DNA of 64,000 bases from Tetranychus cinnabarinus. Taxonomy: Eukaryota > Arthropoda > Arachnida > Trombidiformes > Tetranychidae. Position numbers and translations under genes: made by a program. Within the stretch, counting starts at the first letter, position 1; each line of letters opens with the position of its first letter. Of the stretch, positions 12,556-26,248 are shown piece by piece. The DNA lies in NCBI GenBank assembly GCA_022266195.1, contig WHVY01000006.1, positions 4,216,001-4,280,000 on the forward strand. The letters run 5' to 3'. Below the pieces are notes generated by a model. It worked only from the letters and a program-made list of their open reading frames with translations. It was not told where the DNA came from and made no database searches.

Positions 12556-13782
12556 TGATGAAGATGTTGGCTAAATGTTGGTTAAATTATGTTGTCATAG
12601 AAAGGTTGTTGATATTTGGTCAAAAAAATAATTTCAGAGATGAAAGTTGAAGATGAAAAATCTTAAAATGATATTTCGTGTTGAAATGAAAAGCTTAATA
12701 GTCTAAATTATTATACACATGAAAAGATTACATCTGAATAAATCTCACTTTCTTCAACATATTTAACCTCAGAATAAGTCAACTTATTGTTATTTTAATC
12801 ATTATTTCCAGCTGATCTTCATTTTAACAAAACACTCTTAAATATCCACCTTCACCTTCAGTCATAATAATAATATAATAATGATAATATAATAATAATA
12901 CTAATCTGTCTCTCATCTGGCTCATTAACGATGATGTATTTCCAATGGAGTAAGAAAAGGAATCCGAAGAAGATGAAGAAAAGTGAAATGAAAAGTTTCT
13001 CTTTTTCTAGTTGAACCATTTCTAAAATGTCTTCATGTTATTATTATGAGTGTAATCATCATCATAATCACCTTCACTTATTTGATTATATTTTTATGTA
13101 TTTTTGTCACCATCATTGGAAACCTTTTTATAACCTGTTCCAACATTCATCTGTAAAGCAATGGTAAAAATTAGCAGCTTATTTAACAGTTTATCTATTT
13201 GTTATACTTGACTGATTGTTATTAACAATCAACAACTATTTTCAACACATAATCACTTCAGGGTAATCTTATTGATTTAGTAGATCAATTCTCTATTCTA
13301 TATCCACTTTAAACTTAATCATTCCCTTTTCACGATAAATACAAAAGCGAAACAAATTTTATTTGTTTTAGGGCAATGATCTTCTTCATTTTGACTCTTT
13401 TTTCACTCCATATAACGATCATCATATAATCATCATTATCACCATCACCATTATCATCATCATCATCAAGTTTACTTTTTCCTTGCTTTTTGTTACACTT
13501 AATTTCATGTTGAAACTCATAGGTCTATGGCGATTCATGTTGATAAAAAATGTACCATTAAGTGAGTTGAAAAAGGTTGAAGAACCAAAACCACAAATAT
13601 TGTCATTTTTTACTCTGCAATTTCAACCTCTTTTTTTCTCAGTATTATTATCACAATTTAGCTAGTTTTTTGCTGCAATTTATTTCTTGCAATTATCCGT
13701 TTAATCTACTTTAAATCAAGATTGTCTGAGCGTTGGCCTCAAATAACCACATGCACTGCATTTATAAACAATAAACAGCTTT
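12556..13782 (+). repeat. 1.2-kb direct duplicate block, copy 1
   Basis: Nearly identical, in the same orientation, to 26249-27470. Alignment by eye starts at tgatgaagatgttgg and ends at ataaacagcttt. Differences are scattered substitutions (for example ttgtcatag/tcgttatag), microsatellite length changes and a 9-bp deletion in copy 2 (near 12970). It includes ATA and ATC microsatellites and a 60-codon open frame that is not preserved in copy 2. No terminal repeats or target-site duplication seen. Confidence 0.9.
13408..13471. repeat. ATC/ATT microsatellite
   Basis: Imperfect run of atc, att and acc triplets (catcatataatcatcatta...). The equivalent run in the second duplicate copy, at about 27104-27160, is six bases longer. 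Confidence 0.75.
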
Positions 13783-16700
13783 TCAGCTGAAAATTAGCAT
13801 GAAAACAGTATTTTTATCTGAAAATTGAAATCTTTAACACTTAACAGGTTCTAAAGCCAAAATTAACTGTTAGTTGCTTCTGTCATGTCTTTTATTAGCT
13901 TGAACTCTGCTTTACAATGAATAATTATCTCAAATATAAAAACCCACAACCTCTGGGTCAATTAGCTATTATGTTTAGATACCGAAGCTAGTCGTTACAA
14001 GTAACTATTTGATGTGAGTATCATGAGTACTCAACACTGAGCCTAGAAGGGCTTAGTGGCTATGTCCAGTCCCTGGCATCCCTAAGGTGCTTGGATGAGC
14101 CTACGCGTCTAATTTATTGAATTTATTTATTTATCTGTTCTAATGTAAAGTGTTGTCTTGTATCATTTTAAAGCTATGTTTTGAATTTTGCCTGATTAAA
14201 AATAACCAGCCTGAACTGTTCACCATCTTTATTATCCATCTCATATCCTCTGATCCACTCGTATGGTCTTCATTAATTTTTTAGAGACAAAATCTGCACC
14301 AAAATTTCATAATTTGATTCCATCACAGAGTCAGATTAAAGAGGTTATCTTATGATCCATGCCATAGATCAACATGCTCCTAACACTAACCTTTTAAAAT
14401 TGAAAAGAAATACAAAACCTAAATTTCGGTATCTAATTATGTTATCTAAGCGTTTCACCTAAGTGGTTTAATCACACCAACTCTGTAAAAGTTGACCGAG
14501 TTGATTTGGTAAACCTAACACTCAAAACAAATTAAAACTGGAGAGTCGTTAAGTCAAACAAAAATTACTCTTGATTCTTATAGTAGTTATTCCTTTGGGT
14601 TAAAATGGTGTTTCTATTGAAGGCGAACATGTTTGCAGTGTTTATACAGTCAAACAAAAGTAGCTAAAAAATTAATAACATGTTGAATAAATTGTTCAAG
14701 ATTCTAAACAAAATTAGGGTGAAAGCAAACACAATAAAGCGAATGTATTAAATCAATAGATTAAAGGTAGGAACCAAAAATAACGCGTCTCGATACTTCT
14801 CTGGTTCACTTGTTTCTGCATAAAAATCAACTGAGATATAAATTATGACAATTAAGTCCTGGAACAAAAACAAGCTGAAAACCGGATAACTTAGGATGAC
14901 GCTGATGATGAAAAGATGAAGATTAAGGAGGGAGAAATAACGAATTGAATAAAAAATAGAGAAAAAAATGTTATTATAAATGTATTAAATTCACTTCTTA
15001 CCCAAAGAAGGTAACAAATGGAGGGAAAGTTGTTGCTGTTGTCTTGTCCTTTCAATGCACCATTAGTAATCTCTTCGTATCCTGCTTCTTCTTCCTCGCC
15101 ATTTTATCTTCCCTTTTTTCCCTCTCTTCACCTCTCTCTTTTTTAACCTCTCTTCTTGCCTTTCTCTCCCGTATTCACTAAATTGTTAACCAATTCACCG
15201 CTGCTCCCTTGATTCTTGTTGTATAATTTAACTATTCAGTGGCATTTCAACTTCACAATCTTTACCTGTAACATTAGACTTTGGTCCACGCTTTTTTTAC
15301 AATTCAATTTACACTTCATCTATCAAGTCTCTTCAAGTTTTCCCCAAGCTTGCTTTAATTGTGTCTTAATCAGTGTATCATCTCATCTTCAATCATCATT
15401 AATGTACATGTTTATCAAATGCCGGTGAATTTTTCAGGCTTACCCAGCTTCGCACTGTGAATAGTTGTTAGCCCTTTTCGTTGACACTTTTTGCTTTTTG
15501 TGTTTTTATTTTGCTGCTTCATTCCATTTTGATTTCTCATTGTCAAATTGTTGTTAATTTGGTCACCCAAAATCATCTTTCATTGATTGCCATCACCGTG
15601 AGATGAAAAATTAAAAACATCATGTTTTGGTGACATTTACTTTCCAATGATTTTACCCTGTTGCTCGGATTATTACTCAAGTTAACTTATACTCTAATTT
15701 TCATAAGGTAAGTTGATAATCAATTTATATCAATAACGTTTGTTTCAAATTGATTTGAAGCAGCAATATAACAAGTTTTGTGAACCCCAAGAGTCTTACC
15801 TACAATTAAAATCCTCTAGTGATCAACAGGCTTCACTCAAATTATCTATGGCAAAGGTTAATTAGTGATTTTCAACTGTATATTGCATGGGTCAAAAGGT
15901 TTATTGTTCCCACCACAGTGTTTAATTTTCTTAGTCTTGGGTTCCTGTAAATTATTATGTTTAGCAATTGATTATGATTTTCGTGACACCGTGAATGGTT
16001 AATAAACTATTGAGTAAAGTGAATAATTATTTTCCCGTAAAGATGCTTTGATTTACAGTGATTCCCAAACAATTGGTAAATTATTTAAAAACGCAATAGT
16101 CAATAGTTGAAGGAATAACTTTTACTGCAAATTGTAGATGATTGGAGGACAATAATTGTGACTTGAATTAACAATTAGATTGGTAAATGTTTCTCCTTTC
16201 TCTTTGCCATTTTCAAGTTAATCTTCATCCATCATTCCATGTTATCACCATAACAGTAGATGAGCTATCATTATTTTCACTTGAAATTGTTTGTATATGT
16301 TCAAGATTGAAATAGTCAAATGATTCCTTAATTTCTGCCTGTAACTGAATTTGTAAATTTTTCCAGTTTCAGTTTGATCCATGTTCAGATTGAGCTTCCA
16401 ATGAACCATTACAGTGTAAAAATATAGCGCAAAGGTAAATCATTTCCTCAATTGTGCACCAATCAGTCTTGACAATCATAACTAGAAGGTTGTGATCATT
16501 TCTCTAGAGCGTTCCGGGTTCCACAAACAGACGCAATGTTCATAGTTTATCGTTATCACGTACCTTTGACGGCTCCTCTCATCCCCATCCATTTGGCGTT
16601 GTTTTACTTTCTTCATTTCGCCAAATTAAAAGCTTCAAGTGCTTCATACTTGATAACATTACTTTCATCCGGCAATTCTGTTAGAAACATAATTTTTTGC

Positions 16701-19700
16701 TTCAGTTAGCTTGTCCAAACCGAGTAACCATCATGATACAATTATGATGTTCAAAGATAATAGTAATCCTTTCCGCATTACGAGTTGAACATCAGCTGTA
16801 GATCATAATCAGCTTGTTATACTTCCAGCTTTTTCCGTTATTTCAGGCTAGAGATTTGTCCTGTGATTGAAAACCCTTTTCCCTGATTCTGCAAATTGAT
16901 GAACCTGTTGGTTATACGAAAAGCTTTTCATTGACCAATTTGATAATAGCTTTTATTATTTGTCCACGTATCGGTCAATCTTTTGTTTATCTTCCTATTT
17001 TACTCTTTCTTTTAATTACACATCTCAGGCCTTTAATACCATTTCATTATTGTATCTATTGATAAGGGGAAAATCAAATGAAAATGAAAACAATTAGATG
17101 AAAGAAATGATAGTAAACAATTGAATTAATTAATTATCAGAGTGAAAGTGTATCTCTGTAAGGATCCACCCGAGACTTGATAAATCAAAGGGTAAACCTT
17201 TCCTTTTCATCAAATAGTGTTACAATAATAATCAATGGAACCACTAAACAGACAATAGATGTATTGCGACCATTGGTCACTAACTGTAAATCTCAATTAA
17301 AACAAAAATGTGACAAACATGATTGAGGTCACAACCAGGTAAACGATATTAAATTAAAAAACCATGGAAAGTATTCCAATACAAGTTGAGTAAATAGATG
17401 AATGTTTCCATTGAATAGCTTTAAGAGGGAAAAAAGGAGAGAGAAAGCTAATTACCAAAATCAGGTTCACCATTTGATTAACTTAAATTTTTCAGCTGAC
17501 CCAATTAAAATGATCCGTATGTTTATTTGATTGTCTTTCACCTTGTTTTGTCACTGTCTTTTAACCATTGTTTACCAGGGCGTTAAATTGATGTCACTGG
17601 TTAAGGCCGATCAGCCCTGGTCCTATTGTATGTTTACCAAAAAAAAACATTGTTTTAAAAGGTTCTATTGTCAAAAAATATTCAGTTTCCTTGAGTTTTC
17701 AAATTTAAACAGTTAATTTTGCACTTTGTAAACACTAAATATGTAAATTTAAACCTTTCACATTTTAAACTAAATGTTTAATTTGTCCAATTGTTTGATC
17801 TGTTTAATAAAATCATGTGTCTAGGCCATAATTCACTTTCAATGATTACGTTTAGTATTCAAATTTAAATTTCAATTGTTTCTCTTCAAACAAGAAGCTT
17901 TGAAAAAATATGATTAAACGAAGACATTGTTGCCGTAATTAAAAATCTGGTAAAGTCCAACTCTAACTCTTTTATTGTTAACCCATTTCCAATTTTAATC
18001 ACAGAGTAAGTGATATATCTGGTCATCAACTGAATTTACTGTTGCTAAGAAAATTTGGAAACAAATTGTTTAGTTTCAAAGCATAATCCAAACACTATTC
18101 ATTCAACTGGAATAATTGAGTTAACAATATCTAACAGAAGAAACAATGAACACTAGGAGATGGTTAAGCATTTAACCTTTTCTGCTGGTTCAACCATGAA
18201 TATCAAGTTGAGCAGAGACAGCTAGGTGAAACTAAAATTGCTATCAATTTTTAGATAATGATACAAAAATGTTATGTAATAAAAAAGGTAGTAACAGCTA
18301 TAATAATCAGAAGAGTAGTGATTATAGTTGCCATAAATTTGCTAGATCAACACATGTTCAAAATTCAATTTGAATGTGAAGTTGATCAATGGGAATCTTG
18401 AAAAAAGACGTAACGGTAAGGTGATTTCAATCATCAGTAAAATTGTCCACAAAAATTTTGAACACCCATCAATAAGTGATAATAAATGTATATCCAACCA
18501 TCTTGAGAGAAAAAGATTATTCATTAACGAGAATCAGGAATTTTACACGAAATTTCAATAACCATATTCTGTGCATGAAAAAAAGGCAATATCAATAACA
18601 ATGATGACTTGGATCAAGTAACAATTTAGATTTTTGACACTTTTGGCTTTCCTTCTTTTCTCACGAAAAGGCAAACGCAGGTATAGATTACCAGGTCCCA
18701 AGACTTGTTTAAAGGTTCAACAAGATGATGATGGTGATGGCGATGATGGTGAAAAAGCGTAATAATGATAAGTTTCTTTTCCTAACATGATTCCATCTAA
18801 TTTTCCTCTAGTCTCCTCTGCAGTCCTAAATCCTTGTTTTCACATAGAAAGTAACTAAAGTAGACACCAATTTAAGAGCTGTAAAGAGTATTAAAAGAGG
18901 GAAAGAAAGTGAGTAACGAGAGTAGCAAATGATGAAAAAAAGGTAACATCAACAGGTTTAATGTTAGTTAACTTACATTATTTTTTTTGTCTTGGATATC
19001 CCAACAAATGAAAACAACTTGATGACATTTTGGTAATGAGTTTACCTCCTCTCTCCTTTGGCAAGATTATTCATCCATTGTTACGCTATTTCTTTCCTTT
19101 CTTTGCCTGGTTTCAAAGGCAACTCGTCGTCTAAATTATCACCATAAGATATTATTTTTACACAGTGTAATTGACCTTAATCAACAGATTGTTTTACAGA
19201 AGATACAAGGGCACAGTCAGGGTGGTATTACTATTAAATGGTGATGGTTAACACTTGATTAAAATATCTTAAAGACGAGAAGGAAAACAAAAGATTTAGC
19301 TTGGTCAAATGTGAACATTGAAGGAGGTAAATTAAACGTTGGTAAAAAAGATACAATGAGTAATGTGACAAGATACCAGAAAAGGAGGGAAAATATATAA
19401 ATGACAAACAGTTGATATTTTTTCTGGTTAACAGCTAAATAAATCTTGAATCCTTGAAATGACAATAAATATGGACGAGAAAAACAGAATCAAAATTAAA
19501 TTTTTTGCATGTAAAGTATGGTAAAGAGCATGCAAAAACAAAATGAGTGAAACAAAAAGGCTCATCGCAATGGGTTCCTATTATTGCTTTCACATTGATC
19601 TATGCATAGCGATAGACAATAAATGGCGCTTTTCGACCCTTCTGTCCATTTGCTACTCAAAAGAAGACGAACTATATTGTTTTTTAATAAGACGAATTCA

Positions 19701-21468
19701 ATGACACACTAATCATTGAAATTGGTTCGGATGACCTCGGGTACCCCCCTTGTTAGTAACCTGAAATCTGATTAAGCTTTGACAGATTTTCGGACATGTG
19801 GTTCAACCATGGCTTTCAGGCTGCGTAAAAGGTTCACTTAAAATCCTTTTAGTTTAGCCACAATTTTTACACAAAAATTTAATGTTTTGACTTCATATAT
19901 GTACATATTGCATGTACATATTCAAATGTACAACAATGGCAAGTGTGATTTTGTCTTTCTTTTATATTTTTCTTTCTTTTTTAGTGTCTATTTTAGTCTC
20001 TTTTTTATCTGCTTTTCCTGAGTTTCAGGGTTGGGTTCTAAAAATTTGTATATTTTTCCGGCGACATTCAGGCCAAAACCTTTCATTTGCGATTAACAGA
20101 AAATTTATAGACCGTTTGAGTGCGGAGAAATTTTGACAGAAAAATACCAAAACGGTATTAATATATAAGATAATAAGAACTGATTGATGTTTAAATTATA
20201 CCATTGATTTGTGTCTTGGACATATCTTTTTGTTATCAACCTTGGCCATTAAATTATTGCCATCAAGATGCCTTTTTTTTGTTGTCCTCTTGAAAATAGT
20301 TTTTTTAAGGTTGGCCTTTGATTGCTGTCAATTTTGATTGATTTAATGAATGAAATATATTTCAATATGAAGATGGATGATTATTAGTCAGTTTTCATGT
20401 TTAATTATTTGTTTTTCTATCCATCATTGAGGTTAATTTGGTGATGAAAGTTGTTTGCTACTCAAAACTGAATTGACCATCAATCATACAGCAAGATACA
20501 ATGCTAATGGGATGCCAATATCAATCAAAGAAACGTCTTTTCAATGAAGTGGTTAAATTAGATTATCTGGTTCTAATTGTTATTGATTCATGTCAATTTA
20601 GTTTTAAGTTGACACTAGATTTTGTTCACAAAACTTCACCAATGTTGCTGCAAATTCAATACAAATCAAAATTCAATCGTATATTAATTCAATTCAATCA
20701 ACTCTTCTTTTCCTTTACAGATAATATAATTCAAATATTTCTATTAAAATGTTACCAAAGCAATTAAAATTAATTGGCCAATCCATGGATCTAATCAATA
20801 TCGCCATTTTAACATTATTTTCATCATATTTATTACACTTTGTTAACGGTAATTAAAACATTTTACTCATCATTTTGCCAATCTTGACCAATCTTGCCTC
20901 TTTTGATATTTTGGTAAATTTAAAATCAATCATTTTTATTCAATTAAAATTAAAATTATGTAAATACATAAGTCAGAAGGTAATTCGGTGTCTGATCAGG
21001 TTTTCAACTATAATTCAATGGGTTTCAGTCAAAGTCTAAACGTTTATTAACATTATATCAAAGCACTTCAATCAATACATTCAATTGTCAATAATTATAT
21101 TACTTGATCATTGGATGTTTAGCGTGACTCAATTCAATTAGAAACACTAATTTAACATTGTAGTTAATAGATATCAATTTGGAGGGATAAAAGGTTCAAA
21201 TCAAGTCACTTAAATCTTTACCATTTCAATGGTTGATAGCATAAAGTCTGGTTTCTTGAACAGTGATTTACTCTGAAATTATATGCTTTGTGTCTTAGCA
21301 ATTACTGACATTGATTAGTCTAAAACCAGTTGTTAATAATTGAGAAATGTTCAATTGTTACAGCAGTTAACAAATGGATATTGAAACAAAGAATCTTAAT
21401 TAAAATGATATCCAATTCCTGTAAGCTGGTTCAGTCCAAGGAAGTCAAGTTTAATTGTCTTGGTTTCA

Positions 21469-24400
21469 CTATTGATTCAGTTTAGTTTGTTGATATTGAG
21501 AGTGAATGTATTGATGGTGATTTGGGTGGTGAGCAAATGGTGATAGTTGATGAGCAAGGATTGAATGATGGTTGAAAAATTTTAATTGCTGAGGAGAGAA
21601 AGAGTTTGATTGTTGCTGTTGTTGATGGTTTGTCCCTCGGTTAAAAGCTTGAGCATTTGCATAGGAAGGTAATGTTGATGTTGATGTTGGTGAAGATTGC
21701 ATTGAGGCTTGTGAAGATGGTGTCAACAATGATGATGAACTTGGTGAATGTAATAATGATGATAAAGAGTTGGTTAATTGTCCATTAAGATGGTGAAAAT
21801 TGTCTGTAAAAGTAATCAGCTGTTCCTCTGAACGAGATGGTTTCTTCCAACCCAAAAGAATGGATCTTGACTCGTCACCTTCATGTTCAACTCCCGACTC
21901 TTCGTATTCCTCTTCTTCCTCTTCAACCTTAGTCTTGCCATTTATGCCTCCATTTGAAACTCCACCGTTTAAAGCTGCTGATGACGATGATCTAAAGCGA
22001 TCTTTAAGTCGTTCCCTTTGTTCACGAAATTTAGCCAAAGCGTCAAATGTTTTCACCCGAGGTCCAGGACGAAAGCGTCTTCCACCTCTGTCTCCACTCT
22101 CATCGTCACTTGAGGCACCTTGGTTTCTCATTCCACCGTTTCCTCTCATTCCACCAGTTGAACCTCGTCCACCTCTTGAACCCAATTGGGTATCGAAGGT
22201 ATCATCATCCGAGTCACCAGTTGTTAAACTATGTTCACGATTGAAAGCTTTAGACTTTAAAATTCGCGAATTTTGACTCTTCTTGATGGCCTGTTGCACT
22301 TGGGCCAATTGTTGCAAATTTTTATACTTTCGTAAATCATTGTCAATGAATGCTAATGGATTAGCGTTGTTTGACCCGTGCAGTGGTGAAGGCTCACGAA
22401 GTTCATCAATTAGTCCAGTTGTCAGTGGGATTTGTTTTTTATTGAGCATCTCAATCATTGTTAACCGCTTAAGAGCATCATCAAGCCCAATGTCTTCATT
22501 AAACAATGAGGAACCGCCGAGTCGAGATGAGGTCAACTCGGTTAATCCATGAGCTGAACTTGTTAGAGGGTTGAGATGATCATTTAGATCGTCCACCGAT
22601 TTAGATGAGTGTTCCAACAAGGCTAGTAGCCTATCATTGAGAGATGATCCAGTTGATCCACTTGATCCGCCTGATGATGATGAACCAAGAGAAGAGCCGA
22701 GTAAACTTGAGCTTAAATCATTGGAGCGACTCAATAATGAAGGATAATTGGATAGACCTGAATCAGAGAGAAGTGAAAATGCTTTCAAATTTGTATTGCC
22801 ATTCAAGGGATTGGAGGTTTCACTAGATGGATGATGTTGATGATGATGCGAATGATCACCCTTGGCTGATTCAAAGAAGGGCGTTACTTCAGGTTCTCGG
22901 GGTGAATTGATTAACATTGAGTTACGAATGATATCACTTAATCCAGTGAAACGAGACTCACTGGAACCCGATCCTGATGGAGATGAACTGGCATCATTTA
23001 AACCAAGAGACTCGATCACAGAGGAAAATGAAGGTGAACCTGAACTTGTTCCAGATAAATCATGACTACTTGAACTCATGGGATGAAGAAGCTGTTCACT
23101 AAGCGATGAACCTGACCCTTGTAGACGACGATTACCATGTAAACGACCAGACATACCCACAGGACCAGGCATTTGGTTAACATGAGCTAAATGGCCTCTC
23201 ATTACATCGTTAGGCTCACCATTAGAGTCAACATGAGAAGGCCAACCTGACTCAACTTGACTGTTTCCATCCATATTACTCGAACCCTGGGAACCAGTCA
23301 TACCTGAACCTTCACCTTCAGCCAAGTTAGCTAAGTGATTATGTTGAGCCACAGCTCTCGACAGATCACCCAGATTTTGACCATAATGACCAGCCGAAGG
23401 TGAACCTGGAAGGCCATCATTTCCCATCATTGCTCCTCTTGATCCTTCATTATTTGTCTCACCAGTTCCGTCTCCTTGGCCATTACCCTCATTGTGGTGA
23501 AACAATGGATACGATTGATGAGACTGTTGTTGTTGTTGACTGTGATGAAGACGATGATCACCTGATTTGGAATCGAAATTTTCATGAATTGGAGTAAATA
23601 TTGGTACAATTTGATGCGACGGAATTGGTTCAACAGGTGCTACAAGTTGTTGATGGTGATGGTGGTGATGATGACGTCCAGAAGCACCTTCATATCCATG
23701 AGATCCAGAGCTGGATTCCCCCGAACTGCCACCATTTGAGACAACAATTATGTTCTTCTTGGCATCATCAGTACCTGCGTTAACGTAAACCAAATCTTTA
23801 GCACCCGAGAGTAGAGAGGATGGACGGGGATAAGGTGGGGATTCGTTACATGAATCATCTGTAATATATAGACATATATCACGGTTAGTAGTGAGACAGA
23901 GACACAAGTCAGGCAGGCAGGAGATTAAGGGTTGGGTAGAGACATTAATGGGTTAACATACCTTTGTCGCTCTTCCTCAGCTTTTCCATCATTTTGGCAG
24001 CTAAACTTTTCTTCTTTACTTCAGCCACCTTAACAGCAACCGAATTGGCCGAAGCTCTAAGATCATTGTACGAATGAATGGAGGCCAATGCCGATGGAAA
24101 TGAGTTTACATCTTGAGTTGCATTTGAATTGTTGACATTTTCATGCTTCCTTTCATCACTACTCAATTTATCTTCATCTTCATTATTGGCCACTTTATCT
24201 CTCTTCTCGGCCTCTTTACCATCTTCACTTGGTTCCATCGGTGGTTCATTATGGTGATAAGTTGATTGAATGGATTCACTATTTTCCATGTCACTTAATA
24301 ATCCCGTGCCATTGGACTGGGAATGATAATTTTCACTGTAATCTTCAATAGGAACTTGAGTTATCGGTACAATTTCAATGATTTTACCTTCAAGATAAGA

Positions 24401-24754
24401 TATCAATCGATTGTTATCTTCATCATTTTTATTGTTTCCAGCATTTTTATGCTCATCTATTTCACTAGTACTGTTAGGAGACGATTGAGAGTCTTCTAGT
24501 TGGGAGAATGATTGTTCATCAGAATCGATGATGGACTCGACATTGAAATTTGATGGTTCTGTGTTTTCATTTTGTCCTTTTTCCCTCCCGTTACTGGGAA
24601 TGATCGAGACCACCGAGTCCACCTGAGTCTCTCCCAAAGACGAGTTAAAAGTGTGCTCAGCCCAGAGGCCATTTGATTGTAAAACAGTTAACAAAGTCAA
24701 CAAAAACAGATTACAGGTTAACGTTGAGTGAAAACAGCAACACAAGATTTTCAT
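21469..24754 (-). CDS. Unrecognised secreted Ser/Gly/His/Gln-rich protein
   Basis: Two exons on the minus strand: 24754-23962 and 23858-21469 (stop TAG). They join in phase 1 over a 103-bp GT-AG intron and encode about 1060 aa. The ATG at 24754 is chosen because it begins a strong signal peptide (MKILCCCFHS then LFLLTLLTVL); the frame runs further upstream without an ATG. The mature N-terminal part is acidic, Asn/Ser/Glu-rich, ending in a Lys-rich helix around VKKKSLAAKMMEKLRKSDK. The second exon has a His7 run, poly-Gln, many SGSS/GSSG stretches, and two charged, probably helical islands (around LRKYKNLQQLAQVQQAIKK and FREQRERLKDRFRS), then a His/Gln-rich tail. There are very few Cys after the signal. 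I do not recognise the family; an extracellular matrix, cuticle, silk or saliva-type disordered protein is only a guess. No close neighbour explains it. Confidence 0.75.
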
Positions 24755-25190
24755 AGTTGATAAATAGTTGAAATTAAGAGTTAAAATGTTCACGGTGTTT
24801 ATCAACCTGTAGTTAAGGTCCAATGAAAAAAACCCAAAATTGTTAGAGAATTAAAAATGTCCGCTTCAAATTGATTAATGTAAAGATGAGGAAAAGACAC
24901 AAATCTCCTTTTCTTGTTAACAATATTTGCTATTTGGGAAACTAATTAGTATTTAACTTTACACAATCCATAATAGATGATCGAGAAAACAGTTGATTGT
25001 TGGCACAAACATATGATTAGTATTGATGATCAGCATCTCTCTATTTGATTATTGAATTACACTTTGATTGGAAAAACATTTTTCTTCAAATGAAACATTT
25101 TCTTTCTTCCTAACAACTTGCCACTGTTTATCATCATCAACTGATCAGCTCAATAATCAATCCTAATCCAACCTTTATCCAGTCCTCATC

Positions 25191-25247
25191 ACTATTATTA
25201 TCATTATTATTATTATTACTGTTATCATCATCATCATCATCATTATC
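25191..25247. repeat. ATT/ATC microsatellite
   Basis: Interrupted run of att, then atc triplets (tattattatcattattattattatt followed by atcatcatcatcatc). Confidence 0.8.
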
Positions 25248-26248
25248 TTAGGCTAGCATCTTGAAATGGATGAGCTCAATGAATGAAATGATGTTAGGAG
25301 TAAAAACAAAACTAGAATAAAAAGCTCAATAAAGTTATTCGGTCTAATTGCTGATTATAACCACGATCATGATTATTATTGTATTTTTTGATCATTAACC
25401 TTCAATTTTACAGTTACAATTGGCTTTATTGATGATCAAATTTGTGGTTATATAAAAAAAATGCTTTAATATGAGAAAAATATTTGTTCAATGTTTGTAA
25501 ATGAAATTGAAACGCTCAGATTGATATTGTGGTTATTGGCTTAATTGTATCATCAACAGGCAGGAAAGTTCAATATTCAAACCTTTTACACCTAATTTGA
25601 GAAGTTTTACAGATAAATCATCATTATCATGAGAAAAATGAACAATTTTGTCAATTTTTTGACAAAAAGTGAAACAATTGAGTCTACATTTTGCAGTTTT
25701 TCATCCAATTTATCATTTCCATCAGCAACTTCAGCATAATCTTTATAATAAATCAACATCTGATCTTTCAGATATTTTATCATCCACTAGAATTTCATGA
25801 TCTTTATTAAATTTGAAATTCAGAATAGCTTTTCAACAAGTTTAATGTTTGATCAATGTTGTTTTATTCATCATTGTTTTAATGTTTTTGATGATTGAAT
25901 TAGTCTTTTCAAGTTCAATTAAACAATTAGATCAATGTTATAGTAATCAATGATGCTGAAAATGGTTTAACTCTATCGATTGTTTTGATATTTATTTTGA
26001 GACAATCATTGAGCTTGAGATTCAAACGTTTTTTCATCCTTATTTCCATTTAGTCAAAAATGCAATATCTCAAGTGAAATTCAGAAATTGTATTTAAAAG
26101 CAAAAACAATCATAATTTTGGTGCAATAGTAAATTTTGATAATTTTGACAGTTGTGACGCTGTGAAAATTTTCAAATCTACATTTAGTTGAAAAACGAAA
26201 GTTTAAAGACGACTAATATGATGAAGATGAGCATTTTGATGATTGAGA

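Larger units (their letters stand above)
11305..21468. other. 10-kb gene-poor interval
   Basis: No exon with recognisable protein similarity on either strand; open frames here are short, AT-driven and mostly lack ATG. It contains the YTHDC1 3' UTR (candidate AATAAA 11715-11720), one copy of the 1.2-kb duplicated block (12556-13782), ATCATC-type microsatellites and a pyrimidine-rich tract around 15080-15180. Its size next to compact genes suggests regulatory DNA or the long intron or non-coding exons of an unseen transcript. Confidence 0.45.

Noticed and set aside
13483..13665. 60-codon frame shared with the duplicate at 27196-27402
   Set aside because: Shared only because the DNA is duplicated; the frame changes after a T-run length difference and there is no similarity or conserved start.
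12556..13782. Duplicated block as a pair of LTRs or solo LTRs
   Set aside because: No TG...CA ends shared by both copies, no target-site duplication, no primer-binding site or internal retroelement coding sequence.
19912..20136. 74-codon hydrophobic frame in the gene desert
   Set aside because: T-rich DNA alone explains the Leu/Phe/Ser content; no signal of constraint or similarity.
21800..23783. Several plus-strand frames opposite the secreted protein gene
   Set aside because: Antisense shadows of the repetitive Ser/Gly/His codons.
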